Shown piece after piece: positions 42,739 to 51,673 of a stretch of 64,000 nucleotides of DNA; positions within the stretch are counted from its first letter, which is position 1; every line of letters starts with the position of its first letter. The notes beneath the pieces are model-generated. The model made no database searches. It was not told the origin of the DNA and saw nothing but the letters and a program-made list of their open reading frames with translations. Where the stretch lies: NCBI RefSeq assembly GCF_004522095.1, contig NZ_SPUI01000012.1:1-64000 (forward strand). The letters are read 5' to 3'. Position numbers and translations under genes: made by a program. This DNA is from Nocardioides sp. 503. GTDB lineage: Bacteria; Actinomycetota; Actinomycetes; Propionibacteriales; Nocardioidaceae.

Positions 42739-44142
42739 TCATGGCCCGCGCAGGCCGTCGCCTGCCACCACCACCGCGCGTGCCGGCTCCGTCGTCGGCG
42801 CCTGGAAGTGCTCGGCCCTGACGATCCTCCACAGCGCGTCCACGAGACCCAGCGACAGCGCGGTCACGGCGGCGGCCGTCGGGAACGTCAGCGCGTCGAA
42901 GAACGCGTAGCTGAGCGTCAGCCCGCTGATGCCCGCCGCGAGCGCCCCCGCCAGGGACCTCAGCTCCGCGGACGCCGTCCGGCGGCGGGCGGTCAGCGCC
43001 ACGCCGATCCCGGTCAGGAACGTCGCCACGAGCGCCAGCGTGCCGACCACGCCGGTGTCGATGAGCAGCCCGAGGTACTGGTTGTCGATCACCCGGTAGG
43101 GCGGCAGGAACGTCATGAACCCGCGCCCGAAGAGCGGTGCGTGCTCGATGAAGGCCCACCCGAGCTCGTAGCTCCCGGTGCGCGAGGTGGTGGTCGGGTC
43201 GTCGGAGAGGCCGCTGAACATGCTCGTGATCGTGCCGAGCATGCCCGGCACGAGCAGGAACAGGCCGACCGTGCCGAACGCACCGACGATGCAGGCGCGC
43301 AGGCGCACGGGAGCCGGCCACAGCGGGAAGATGACGACCAGCGCTGCCAGCAGCGCCAGGAACCCGGACCGCGAGTTCGCGAAGGGCACGGCGAGCACCA
43401 CGACGACGGTCGGCCACCAGCGGCGCAGCAGGCCCCCGGTGCCGTGCAGCCCGACGTGGACGCACAGGGGCAGCATCGCCGCCATCACGACGCCGAACTC
43501 GATGGGGTTGATCGTGGTGCCGATCGCCCGGCTGAAGCCGTCGCGGGGTGCCACCGTCGGAAGGATGGTGTTGACCGACAGCCCGGGGATCGACAGACGG
43601 TCCGTGAGCGCCTGCCCGGTCACGAACTGGATGATCCCCACGGTGGCGCACGCCCCGACCCCGACCGCCAGCCGCCGCACCAGCAGGCTGATCCGGTCGT
43701 GGCTGGTGACGCCGTCGGCGGCGATCACGACCAGGCCGGCCCAGCCGCACAGCATGATCAGCGCGGTGTGGATGCTGTTGAGCTCAGTGCCGGTGATGGG
43801 ACGCGACATCGCCGCGACGTAGCTCGCGAGGACGCCGAGCACGAAGAGGGTCCCCACGGTCCGGACCGGGTGGGGGCGGGCGAGGGGACGGTCGACCCGG
43901 GAGATCCGGTCGAGGAACCAGCAGCACGCGCCGAGGAGGGCGAGCATCCCGGCCGGGGTGCCGGCGGCCCCCAGCGGCGCCGCCACCAGGCTCGCCGGGA
44001 TCGCGAACAGCACGAGGATGTAGAGCGTCAGGAAGTCGACGCCGTCGACGTCGTGCGCCTCCGCCCAGGCGACGACGGCGTCCCGCAGCCGGCGGAGCAG
44101 CAGGAGCCCGGTGACCATCTCCAGGACGCGCTGCCACCCCAT
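42739..44142 (-). CDS. O-antigen ligase / Wzy-type polymerase family membrane protein
   Basis: This 467-residue protein has about 11-12 membrane helices and the large periplasmic-type loop of the Wzy/WaaL family. It includes FSRAIGTTINPIEFGVVMAAMLPL, the NSRSGFLALLAAL helix, and the loop RTGSYELGWAFIEHAPLFGRGFMTFLPPYRVIDNQYLGLLIDTG. The HAPLFGRG and DNQYL segments are characteristic. It should polymerise repeat units or ligate glycan at the outer face of the membrane. It is the last gene of a minus-strand set (FkbM, two Wzz-like, Wzy) and lies 3 bp after the Wzz-like gene. Convergent with the beta-helix gene across 7 bp. Confidence 0.88.
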   Translation of the reverse strand: MGWQRVLEMVTGLLLLRRLRDAVVAWAEAHDVDGVDFLTLYILVLFAIPASLVAAPLGAAGTPAGMLALLGACCWFLDRISRVDRPLARPHPVRTVGTLFVLGVLASYVAAMSRPITGTELNSIHTALIMLCGWAGLVVIAADGVTSHDRISLLVRRLAVGVGACATVGIIQFVTGQALTDRLSIPGLSVNTILPTVAPRDGFSRAIGTTINPIEFGVVMAAMLPLCVHVGLHGTGGLLRRWWPTVVVVLAVPFANSRSGFLALLAALVVIFPLWPAPVRLRACIVGAFGTVGLFLLVPGMLGTITSMFSGLSDDPTTTSRTGSYELGWAFIEHAPLFGRGFMTFLPPYRVIDNQYLGLLIDTGVVGTLALVATFLTGIGVALTARRRTASAELRSLAGALAAGISGLTLSYAFFDALTFPTAAAVTALSLGLVDALWRIVRAEHFQAPTTEPARAVVVAGDGLRGP

Positions 44143-44145
44143 GGC

Positions 44146-44883
44146 TCAGGGCTTCCGGCCGCGCGCGGCCGTGAGGTCGGCGACCCCGTCACGGCTGTCG
44201 GTGTCGTCGGGCTCCTCGGTCATCCGCAGCTGGGGCACGGCCCGCTCCGCTGACCGGGCACGTCTGCGTCGTCTCCGCAGCAGCAGGCTGTCGGCCAGTG
44301 CGGTCAGCATCAGGGTCGCTGCCAGCCCCGCACCGAGCACCATGAGCGCCGCGCGCAGCTGCGGCCGGTAGGAGACCTGCGGCTTGTCCGACGAGGCGAT
44401 GACCTTGGAGCGGATGAGCTGCCTGTCCTCGACGCCGGCCGACGCCTGGATGGTCGACAGCGTCGCCGGGACCTGGTCGACGAGCACCTTCAGGCCGTCC
44501 GCGGCCGACTCCGCCGACGGAGCCTCGACGGTCACGAGGAGGATCGGGGCCGCCGTGCCGCTGTCGCGCTCGACGAGGCCCGACACCGCACCGGTGCCCG
44601 CGAGCCGCTCCTGGACCGGGTCGGACGACAGCCCGGCGGCGGCGACGTCCACCGCCGCCTCGAGCCCACCCATCACCAGGTAGGGGTTGCCGCCGGGTCC
44701 GACCGTCTTCTCCGGTGCGAGGAGCACGACGCTCGCCTTCATCGTGTACACCGGGGACACCCGTTGCGTGGCGAGCTGGGTGAGCGGGAGGGTCACCAGC
44801 AGCCCGGCGATGACGAAGTACCACCGCCGCGTCACCAGGCCCAGCACCCCGTTGAACTTCACTGCCTCGGCATCAGATGCCAT
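44146..44883 (-). CDS. Wzz-like chain-length/co-polymerase protein, no kinase domain (a)
   Basis: This 245-residue protein has the two-helix topology of polysaccharide co-polymerases. TM1 is near residues 22-42 (FVIAGLLVTLPLTQLAT), an extracytoplasmic part of about 140 residues follows, then TM2 near 178-198 (ALMVLGAGLAATLMLTALADSLLL). The tail is short, basic and Arg-rich. No Walker motifs or tyrosine cluster, so it lacks the BY-kinase module. It should set chain length together with the adjacent Wzy. Overlaps the second Wzz-like gene by 11 bp. Confidence 0.8.
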   Translation of the reverse strand: MASDAEAVKFNGVLGLVTRRWYFVIAGLLVTLPLTQLATQRVSPVYTMKASVVLLAPEKTVGPGGNPYLVMGGLEAAVDVAAAGLSSDPVQERLAGTGAVSGLVERDSGTAAPILLVTVEAPSAESAADGLKVLVDQVPATLSTIQASAGVEDRQLIRSKVIASSDKPQVSYRPQLRAALMVLGAGLAATLMLTALADSLLLRRRRRRARSAERAVPQLRMTEEPDDTDSRDGVADLTAARGRKP

Positions 44884-45679
44884 GCGGATCCCCTTGTCCC
44901 CAGGAGGCCTGTCCGGGCCGGTGTGGCGCGGCAGGCGTGGTCGTCACGAGCGCGCGGGAGGGTGCGCTGCCCTCGGAGTCCGAGGAGGCCTGGTGCCGTC
45001 CTCGACGGGCGTCGAGGCTGCGGGTGCCCCGACGGCAGACCACGGCCGTGAGCACGAGACCCAGCAGTGCGGTCGCCGCCATGGCGCGCTCGCGGTGGGT
45101 CGGCGCGTAGCGCACCTGCGGCTCCGCCGGCACGCTGCTCGCGGTGGCCCGGGTAGGGGTCGGCACACCGGCCTCGTCCTGCAGCCGCTCCAGCGCCCGG
45201 GTCACCCGGGCGATCCCGTCCTGCAGGCGCCTCGAGACGCCCTGCGGGGTCTCGTCCACGGCCTCCACCCGGATGAACGGCCGGCTGAAGTCGTTGGCCC
45301 ACTGACCACCGAGATTGACCAGGCTGATCATCGTCTCGTGGCGCAGCCCCTGGTCGGCGAGGGTCAGTGACTGGTTGGTGACCCGGGGCACCTCCTCGCC
45401 GTGGGTCGCGACCTCGGCGACGAGCGCCGCGAAGCGGACGGCCTCCTGGTTCGAGGTGGCCAGGGGGTTGGGCACCGCGAGCGTCCGGGGCAGGTGGACC
45501 ACGACCTCGACCTTGCCGACGTAGACGCCCTGCGCGGACCCCACCGCGCTCGTCATGAGGACCGTCACCACCAGGCCGCCGAGCGCGAGCGCCAGGACGA
45601 GGAGCCGGCGCCGCGCGGGCGCCCGGGCGGCGGACGCCGCAGACCCCTGGTCGTCACCGGGTCGAGGCACGCTGACCAC
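44873..45679 (-). CDS. Wzz-like chain-length/co-polymerase protein, no kinase domain (b)
   Basis: This 268-residue protein shares the TM-extracytoplasmic-TM layout of its neighbour. TM1 is LLVLALALGGLVVTVLMTSAVGSA (about 26-49) and TM2 MAATALLGLVLTAVVC (about 200-215), with a cytoplasmic Ser/Pro-rich tail. The outer part contains VEVVVHLPRTLAVPNPLATSNQEAVRFAALVAEVA, a Wzz-like lead. The GTG start is 26 bp inside the FkbM gene's end. Two such genes in a row suggest a hetero-oligomeric assembly. Confidence 0.72.
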   Translation of the reverse strand: MVSVPRPGDDQGSAASAARAPARRRLLVLALALGGLVVTVLMTSAVGSAQGVYVGKVEVVVHLPRTLAVPNPLATSNQEAVRFAALVAEVATHGEEVPRVTNQSLTLADQGLRHETMISLVNLGGQWANDFSRPFIRVEAVDETPQGVSRRLQDGIARVTRALERLQDEAGVPTPTRATASSVPAEPQVRYAPTHRERAMAATALLGLVLTAVVCRRGTRSLDARRGRHQASSDSEGSAPSRALVTTTPAAPHRPGQASWGQGDPHGI

Positions 45680-46667
45680 CGAAGGCGCCCCTGTCGTCCG
45701 CGGCTCGCAGCGAGATCCCCGCCGCCGCGAGGTCCAGGGTCGCCAGCGCGTCGACGTGGATCCCGATGACGTGGCGCGCCGGCCACGGCGGGCGCTCCAG
45801 GGTGCTCAGCGCGAGGTCCTCCAGCTCGTGCAGGACCCGCTGGTCGGGGGAGTAGAAGAAGAAGCGATAGCCCCACTCGCCACACCGTTCGTACCAGGGG
45901 ATCGAACGCTCGCCGATCAGGAGGACGAGGATGGAGGCGGCGCCGCGGGCGAGCAGGGCCGCGGCCCCGGACAGCACCTCGGGCTCGTAGCCGGCGACGT
46001 TGATCTTGAGCACCGAGATCCGGGGCAGGCCCAGACGTGCGACCTCGTCCGTGAGCGTGCGCACGGCGACCAGCTCCGAGGACCAGGCTCCCGGGACGGG
46101 CCGGTCGAGACGGCTGAGGTAGCTGTTGCCCTGGGTGACGAACGCCTGCTCGCCGACCCGGTCGGACAGGGCCACCTGGTGCACGTGGACGCGGTCGCCG
46201 AGGCGGTTGTCCGCGAGATTGCGCCGAAGCGAGGAGATGTTGGCGCCGCTGGGCTCGAACGCGTGCACCTCGGCGACCGGGAGGCCGGCGGCGAAGACCG
46301 AGAACTGGCCGATGGCGGCCCCGACGTCCACGACCAGCCAGTCGGGCTCGGCGATCTCGGACAGCAGCGGGAACTCGGGGTCGATGAGGGTGCGGAACAT
46401 GACGAGTGCCGGTGGCAGCTGGGAGGCGACGTCGAAGCTGATCGACGCACCCGAGCGCAGCCGGACGTGTGCTCGCTCCCGGCGCCCCAGGCGGAGCCGC
46501 GCCAGCCGGACGCCGCCCGCGACCGCGGGCCAGAAGCCGACGACGCGTGCCCCCCACCGGAACTTGTCCCAGGCCTGCCACACCCGCCGCAGGCCGTGCC
46601 GGCCCGCTCGCGGCAGCAGGTGGCGCGCATCGCGCAGCGGCCTCCGCAACCGCCCGGACCATTCCAC
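45654..46667 (-). CDS. FkbM family methyltransferase
   Basis: This 337-residue protein contains a SAM-dependent methyltransferase domain of the FkbM type. Motif I is WLVVDVGAAIGQFSVFAAGL. It is followed by VHAFEPSGANISSLRRNL, the SRLDRP and TLTDEVARLGLPRISVLKINVAGYEPEVLSGA blocks. It should O-methylate a sugar of the polymer. The N-terminal 95 residues are basic and poorly conserved. The GTG at 46667 is chosen because GAGGAG lies just upstream at good spacing; the frame stays open further upstream but without such a site. First gene of the FkbM-Wzz-Wzz-Wzy set. Confidence 0.85.
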   Translation of the reverse strand: MEWSGRLRRPLRDARHLLPRAGRHGLRRVWQAWDKFRWGARVVGFWPAVAGGVRLARLRLGRRERAHVRLRSGASISFDVASQLPPALVMFRTLIDPEFPLLSEIAEPDWLVVDVGAAIGQFSVFAAGLPVAEVHAFEPSGANISSLRRNLADNRLGDRVHVHQVALSDRVGEQAFVTQGNSYLSRLDRPVPGAWSSELVAVRTLTDEVARLGLPRISVLKINVAGYEPEVLSGAAALLARGAASILVLLIGERSIPWYERCGEWGYRFFFYSPDQRVLHELEDLALSTLERPPWPARHVIGIHVDALATLDLAAAGISLRAADDRGAFGGQRASTR

Positions 46668-46799
46668 GACAGACTCCTCGTTCGCCAGCCCTCCGGGGGC
46701 GCCACGTGGTCGCGAGCACCCCGCGGCCCGACCGGGCCGCGCTCGTCCTCCAGTCTCCGGCGAGGCTCCCGACCGGTCCGCGCAACGGCGACGACATCC

Positions 46800-46809
46800 C
46801 CAATATTGG
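46800..46809. promoter_or_regulatory. Palindrome CCAATATTGG in divergent promoter region
   Basis: CCAATATTGG is a perfect 10-bp palindrome, with two more C bases on the left (CCCC-AATATT-GG). It lies between the divergent FkbM and acyltransferase genes. A close match occurs at 48194-48203, and a related longer palindrome at 59890-59909. AT-rich centres like this stand out in this GC-rich DNA, so an operator is likely. Confidence 0.6.
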
Positions 46810-46926
46810 CTACCCGCCGCGGGGACCCCGGACCGCGCGTCGCGCCCGCCGTAGCGTGCCGGGCGAAGCCTCAGTGAGCGCCGGCAGGCGCCCAGGCTGA
46901 GGGACGGGCGAGGGACAAGGTGCCGC

Positions 46927-48183
46927 GTGGCCACATCAACCGGACCAGCGGGCGTGCCCGCGCCGCTGCGGGCGGACGCGGCGGGCCCTGCGGTCCAGGC
47001 GCGATTCGACTACCTGGACGGGATCCGGGCGGTGGCGGCGGTGTTCGTGGTCGTCCACCATTCCTGGCTGCTGGTCTACCCCGGCTTCCCGCGCAACAGC
47101 GGCCCGTCCTGGCTCGGCTGGATGCTCTACGGCCATCTGGCCGTCTCGGTCTTCATCGTCGTCTCGGGCTTCTCCCTCGCCCTCGCCCCGATGCGCCGCG
47201 ACCTGCACCTGCCGGGGTCGACCGCGCAGTTCATCGCCCGTCGCGGATGGCGCATCCTCCCGACGTACTGGGCGGCGCTGGCCTTCTCGTGCGTGGTGTT
47301 CGGGGTGGTGACGGCCGACCAGACCGGGGACACGGTCGACCTGAAGGCCGTCCTCGTCCACGCCGTGATGCTGCAGGACGTCGTCGACAGCGCGAAGCCG
47401 AACGGCGCGTTCTGGTCCATCGCCGTCGAGTGGCAGATCTACTTCCTGTTCCCCGTCATGGTGTACCTCTCACGGCGCGTGGGGATGGGTCTGACCTTCG
47501 CAGGCACCGTCGGCCTCGTGCTCGTCGGCTACCTGCTCGCCGTGAACGCCAGCCCCTTCGAGCGCTTCCTGAACATCACGCCGCAGTACGTCGCGCTGTT
47601 CGCGATGGGGGTGCTGGCCGCGGGACTGCTCCGTCCCGGCTCCGACCCCCGGTCCGCCCGGTTCCTGATGCCCGCCAGCGTCGTGCTGGGGCTCGCGTTC
47701 GTCGCGCTCTGCCTGGCGCAGGGCTCCGTGTGGGTCGTGGGCCACTTCTTCTGGGTCGACCTGCTCGTCGGCGCCGCGGTGGCCGCCGCCGTCGGCGGGC
47801 TGGCGGTGGGACGTGGCCGCGCCGCTGCACGGGTCCTCGGCAGCCGGGTGCCGGTGAGGGTCGGGGCCTACAGCTACAGCATCTACCTGATCCACGCCCC
47901 GATCCTGTGGCTGGTCTGGCTCGTCGGGGTGTCCCGGCCCGACCTCCCGCCCGGTGGCAGGCTCGCCCTGCTCCTGGCGACCGCGGTGCCGGTCGTGCTG
48001 CTGACGTCCTGGCTCTTCCACCTCGTCTTCGAACGCCCGTTCCTCGCTCGCCGCTCGTGGGCGGCCTGGCGCGACGCGCTGACGTCGTACGCCGGCGCGC
48101 GTGGTCGCCACCCGGTGCGGGTGCTCGCGGAGCCGGCAGCGGCCGCGGACCTGGGGTCGCCCCAGCCCGCGGGGGAGCGTTGA
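46927..48183 (+). CDS. Acyltransferase family 3 membrane protein
   Basis: This 418-residue protein has about ten membrane helices and the family signature at its start: [21 protein letters not shown] with the catalytic-type HH pair, then [11 protein letters not shown], a conserved arginine in [14 protein letters not shown], and [20 protein letters not shown]. Such enzymes (OafA/YrhL group) acetylate surface sugars using acyl-CoA across the membrane. The C-terminal 50 residues are outside the core. GTG start with AAGG upstream. Its upstream region contains the CCAATATTGG palindrome. Confidence 0.92.
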   Translation: MATSTGPAGVPAPLRADAAGPAVQARFDYLDGIRAVAAVFVVVHHSWLLVYPGFPRNSGPSWLGWMLYGHLAVSVFIVVSGFSLALAPMRRDLHLPGSTAQFIARRGWRILPTYWAALAFSCVVFGVVTADQTGDTVDLKAVLVHAVMLQDVVDSAKPNGAFWSIAVEWQIYFLFPVMVYLSRRVGMGLTFAGTVGLVLVGYLLAVNASPFERFLNITPQYVALFAMGVLAAGLLRPGSDPRSARFLMPASVVLGLAFVALCLAQGSVWVVGHFFWVDLLVGAAVAAAVGGLAVGRGRAAARVLGSRVPVRVGAYSYSIYLIHAPILWLVWLVGVSRPDLPPGGRLALLLATAVPVVLLTSWLFHLVFERPFLARRSWAAWRDALTSYAGARGRHPVRVLAEPAAAADLGSPQPAGER

Positions 48184-48487
48184 ACGGGCATCCTCAATAT
48201 TGGGTAAATCGGGACCACGACGCACCGGTCCCGCGCTCGCGTTTGCCCTGGTGACGCGCCTGGGACGGCGGATCCGGGCGGTTCTCGCGCCGCCCCCGGA
48301 ATTTGCGCTCTGCCGTGCGACCGGGTTCGTTGGACGGGAACCACCAGGGCAGCCTGCCCACGATCCTGCAGCCCGAAGAGCCGACGACAGGTCGGTCCTC
48401 GCGGCTCGTCGCCTCCAGGCGGCACAGGGTCGGACGTCGCGCGTGGGGGCACCGCGTGACACCAACGAGCCCCTCTGGAGTCACCAC
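48184..48487 (+). other. Upstream region of the second beta-helix gene
   Basis: This 304-bp region has no convincing gene. At 48194-48203 it holds TCAATATTGG, matching the palindrome at 46800-46809. On the minus strand both sites read CAATATTG-R-GGATG-Y-C. TAAATC follows on the right. I looked for c-di-GMP and c-di-AMP riboswitch cores before the start codon and did not find them. A GGAG ribosome binding site sits 8 bases before the ATG at 48488. Confidence 0.5.
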
Positions 48488-49642
48488 ATGAGCAAGTTCT
48501 CCCAGGCGCGCCGTGCCGCGCTCGCCGGCATCGTCGCCGCGACGCTGTGGGCGGCGGCGCCGGTCGGCGCAGCACCCGACGCGTCGTCGGACCGATCCTC
48601 GGTCCGGCCCGACCACCGGGTGTCGGCCGAGACCTGGTCGGGCGCGCGCCGGCACTGCTGGCCGCACCGCCGTCACTGCTGGTGGTGGCCGGGCCCCACG
48701 CCCACCCCCGTCCCGACCCCCGAGCCCACCCCCGAGCCCACCCCCGAGCCGGCGCCGGAGCCGGAGCCGACGCCTGACCCGACGCCCGAGCCGACGCCGG
48801 AGCCCGAGCCCGAGCCCACGCCGGAGCCCACGCCGGAGCCCGAGCCGGTGCCCGAGCCGGCGCCGGAGCCGGAGCCGGTGCCCGAGCCCAGCCCCGCCCC
48901 GGGCAGCTACGGTGACGCCGCCTCGACGGGAGTCCCGGCAGGCACGAAGCTCACCGCCTCGCGGAGCCTGACGGTCACCACGGACGGCGCGGTCGTCGAC
49001 GGGTTGGACATCGACGGGACGCTGACGATCAGGGCCTCGAACGTCACCGTGCGTAACACCCGCGTGCGCGGGAGCGCCTTCTGGGTCGTGACGATCGCCA
49101 ACAGCGCCGAGAACGTGCGGTTCGAGAACGTCGAGGTCGACGGCCTCGGCATGGACGGCAGCCCGGGCTCCTCCGGCATCGTGGGCCCCGGCACGTTCGT
49201 GGGCGTCGACATCCAGGGCGCCGAGAACGGCCTGGTCCCGAGCTCCGGGTCGGTGATGCGCAACTCCTACATCCACGACCTGGACGCTCCTGGCGCCCCG
49301 CACTACGACGGGATCCAGATCGACGGGGGACAGAGCGACGTCCGCATCACCGGCACCACCGTGGACATGTCCAACCACACCCAGACGTCCGCGGTCATGG
49401 TCGACAACTACTTCGGCCCGATCCGCAACGTGGTGGTCGACGGCAACCGCCTCCTGGGCGGTGGGTACACGGTCTACGCCGACGGCAACTTCTCCGCCAG
49501 CGACACCATCACCGGCGTGCGCTACGTCGACAACCGGATGGGCAAGGGCTACTACGGCTACGGACTGCTCCGGCAGGCCCAGGTCGAGTGGGCCGACAAC
49601 GTCGACGACACGACCGGACGGCCGGTGACCGCAGGCGGCTGA
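48488..49642 (+). CDS. Secreted beta-helix protein with Pro/Glu-rich linker
   Basis: This 384-residue protein has a signal peptide ([20 protein letters not shown]), a short His/Trp/Cys-rich patch ([14 protein letters not shown]) and a linker of about 65 residues built from Pro-Glu-Pro and Pro-Thr-Pro repeats. A right-handed beta-helix domain of about 235 residues ends the protein. The helix domain aligns almost without gaps to that of the 41,505 protein, including [10 protein letters not shown] and [13 protein letters not shown]. The stiff linker could span cell-wall glycan. Activity on the locus polysaccharide is inferred from fold and place. Confidence 0.85.
   Translation: MSKFSQARRAALAGIVAATLWAAAPVGAAPDASSDRSSVRPDHRVSAETWSGARRHCWPHRRHCWWWPGPTPTPVPTPEPTPEPTPEPAPEPEPTPDPTPEPTPEPEPEPTPEPTPEPEPVPEPAPEPEPVPEPSPAPGSYGDAASTGVPAGTKLTASRSLTVTTDGAVVDGLDIDGTLTIRASNVTVRNTRVRGSAFWVVTIANSAENVRFENVEVDGLGMDGSPGSSGIVGPGTFVGVDIQGAENGLVPSSGSVMRNSYIHDLDAPGAPHYDGIQIDGGQSDVRITGTTVDMSNHTQTSAVMVDNYFGPIRNVVVDGNRLLGGGYTVYADGNFSASDTITGVRYVDNRMGKGYYGYGLLRQAQVEWADNVDDTTGRPVTAGG
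48703..48897 (+). repeat. Degenerate tandem repeat encoding the PEP linker
   Basis: Units such as CCCGAGCCCACC and CCGGAGCCGGAG recur in frame and encode alternating Pro-Glu-Pro and Pro-Thr-Pro. The length of such tracts changes readily by slippage, so linker length may vary between strains. Confidence 0.85.
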
Positions 49643-49669
49643 TCGGCTGCAGCGACCGCGATCCGCTCG

Positions 49670-49675
49670 TAGGAT
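49670..49675 (+). promoter_or_regulatory. -10 element TAGGAT
   Basis: TAGGAT ends 6 bases before the GTG at 49682, so the glycosyltransferase gene is probably leaderless and transcribed apart from the beta-helix gene. Confidence 0.5.
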
Positions 49676-49681
49676 CGCGCC

Positions 49682-50611
49682 GTGAGCCAGCCCGTCGACG
49701 TCGTCGTCGTGACGTACAACAGCGCGGCCACGATCGGGCCCCTGCTCGACAGCCTTCCGGCTGCGGCGGGGGCTCTGTCGTACCGCACCACGATCGTCGA
49801 CAACGCGTCTGTCGACGCCACCCCCGCGGTGGTGGCACGCCGGGCCGACGCGCAGCTGGTGCCGGCGCCCAACGACGGCTACGCCGCGGGCCTCAACCGC
49901 GGGGTCGCGGCGGCGGGTGGCAGCGGCCCGATCCTGATGCTCAACCCCGACTGCGTGCTCGAGCCGGGCTGCGTCGAGCGGCTCGTCGAGGCTCAGGAGG
50001 AGACCGGCGCGGGGGTCGTCGTGCCGCAGGTGCTGGACCAGGACGGCGCCACGGCCCGGTCGCTGCGCCGCGAGCCGTCGCTGCCGCGGTCGGTCGGCTT
50101 CGGGGAGTCACGGTGGCCGCTGCTCAGCGAGGTGGTCACCGACGACGCGGCCTACGCCCGCCGCCATCCCGTGGACTGGGCGACCGGGGCCGTGATGCTG
50201 GTGAGCCGTGACTGCTACGACGCGCTCGGCGGCCTGGACGAGTCGTTCTTCATGTACTCGGAGGAGACCGACCTGTGCCTGCGGGCGCGCGACCTCGGTC
50301 TCCTCACCGTCGTCGAGCCTCGCGCACTGGCGATGCACCTCGGTGCCGCCTCGGGGCAGAGCCCCGAGCTGTACGCGATGCAGGCGGTCAACCGCGTGCG
50401 TCTCTACCGCCGACGGCACGGCGCGGCCGCCAGCCTCCTCTTCCTGATGCTCGCCGTCGCCCGGGAGGCCGGCCGGGCTCTCGCGGGCGACCCGGAGGCG
50501 CGGCGAGCGCTGGAGTCCCTGGTGCGCCGCTCCCGCCGGCCGGCGCAGCTGCCGTGGACGGGGTCGATCCTGCGCCGGTCGTCCCCAGACAGGTCGCTCA
50601 CGTCCGCGTGA
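49682..50611 (+). CDS. Glycosyltransferase family 2 (rhamnosyltransferase-like)
   Basis: This 309-residue GT-A enzyme starts with VDVVVVTYNSAATIGPLLDSL and has the VDNASVDATP donor-binding loop and NDGYAAGLNRGV. An NPD triad (LMLNPDCVL) stands in for DxD, as usual in rhamnosyltransferases and WbbL-type enzymes. WATGAVMLVSRDCYDALGGLDESFFMYSEETDLCLRARDLG is the acceptor-side signature. It should add a sugar to the lipid-linked repeat unit. Convergent with the next glycosyltransferase, 12 bp apart. Confidence 0.9.
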   Translation: MSQPVDVVVVTYNSAATIGPLLDSLPAAAGALSYRTTIVDNASVDATPAVVARRADAQLVPAPNDGYAAGLNRGVAAAGGSGPILMLNPDCVLEPGCVERLVEAQEETGAGVVVPQVLDQDGATARSLRREPSLPRSVGFGESRWPLLSEVVTDDAAYARRHPVDWATGAVMLVSRDCYDALGGLDESFFMYSEETDLCLRARDLGLLTVVEPRALAMHLGAASGQSPELYAMQAVNRVRLYRRRHGAAASLLFLMLAVAREAGRALAGDPEARRALESLVRRSRRPAQLPWTGSILRRSSPDRSLTSA

Positions 50612-50623
50612 GTCCCGGGGCCC

Positions 50624-51673
50624 TCAGGTCTCCGACATCAGCGGCGCACAGATCCGCAGCAGGTCCGCGCGCAGCCCGTCCTCGTGGTAGCGGTGGAGCA
50701 CGGCGGCGGAGGCGCGGCGTCCCGCGGCCGCGAGCGTGTCCAACGGCAGTGCCATCACTCGCTGGAGCTCGCGCACGAGCTGGGCGGTCGACCTCACGGG
50801 GCTGCAGTAGCCGGGGTCGAAGAACTCCTCCCCGCCGCCGCCGGGGTAGCCCACGACGTAGGCGCCGCACGCCATGGCCTCGGCGGGCGGCAGGCCGAAG
50901 CCGTCGCGGTCGCTGAAGCTGACGAAGAGAGGGACGCGGCGCAGCGTCTCGGCGACCTGGCCCTCGGACATCCCGGTCAACGGCACCGGCTGCCACCCCA
51001 CCCCGAGGGCGCGCAGCATGTGCAGGACCTGGTTCCGCTCCTGCGGGCGCCGGGACGGGGCGTAGGCGAACGCCCTCCGGTCCGGCACGGGTCCCGGGTG
51101 GAAGAGCCGGCCGTCGACGACGGGCCGGGCGACGTCGACAGGCACGTCCGGGAAGGACATCGCCAGCAGCTCGGCGCTGTCGCGCGACACCGTCATGATC
51201 CCCTCGAGGCGACCGAGGTCGCGGTACGGCGATCCGGGCGCGGTGGTGTCGAGGTCGAGGGCGTCGAAGGTGAGGTAGGCGCCCTGGTTGAAGACCAGCA
51301 CCCGGATGCCGGGGTCGAGGTGGCGCATCGAGGGCCCGTAGACCTCCGGCACCACGAGCAGGTCGTCGGCCCCGAACCGCAGGCCCTGGCTGTCGACGAC
51401 GCGGGTCGTGTGGGCGAACCAGGTCGCGCGGAACCCGGGCGCCGTGTGCAGCACGGCGGCCCGCAGCCCGAGGGCGTTGAGGAGGTCGACGTGGCGGTAG
51501 GCGACCCGCACCCCGCCGTGCGGGGTGTCGACGTCCGGCACGAGGTAGTAGATCGTCGGGGTCCCTCGGGCCGGGTGCACCCGGATCGAGGGGACCCGCC
51601 GCCACCGCAGCTCGCGGTGGGACCGGTAGCGACCGACCACGGCCCGGGCCGCCTCCGAGGCGCTAGGCAGCAT
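50624..51673 (-). CDS. Glycosyltransferase, GT4-like (GT-B fold)
   Basis: This 349-residue protein opens with TIYYLVPDVDTPHGGVRVAYRHVDLLNALG, typical of the N-terminal half of GT-B transferases. It ends with a donor domain containing FVSFSDRDGFGLPPAEAMACGAYVVGYPGGGGEEFF, the E-x7-E region of family GT4. It should transfer a sugar from an NDP donor at the cytoplasmic side. It is the last gene of the nine-gene minus-strand operon and overlaps the flippase gene by 11 bp. Confidence 0.85.
   Translation of the reverse strand: MLPSASEAARAVVGRYRSHRELRWRRVPSIRVHPARGTPTIYYLVPDVDTPHGGVRVAYRHVDLLNALGLRAAVLHTAPGFRATWFAHTTRVVDSQGLRFGADDLLVVPEVYGPSMRHLDPGIRVLVFNQGAYLTFDALDLDTTAPGSPYRDLGRLEGIMTVSRDSAELLAMSFPDVPVDVARPVVDGRLFHPGPVPDRRAFAYAPSRRPQERNQVLHMLRALGVGWQPVPLTGMSEGQVAETLRRVPLFVSFSDRDGFGLPPAEAMACGAYVVGYPGGGGEEFFDPGYCSPVRSTAQLVRELQRVMALPLDTLAAAGRRASAAVLHRYHEDGLRADLLRICAPLMSET

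Noticed and set aside
48184-48487. Riboswitch before the second beta-helix gene
   Set aside because: Long leader and extracellular product suggested c-di-GMP or c-di-AMP control, but the conserved cores of those riboswitches are absent.
48703-48897. Regular short repeats considered as a CRISPR array
   Set aside because: The repeats are in frame, have no spacers and encode a Pro/Glu linker.
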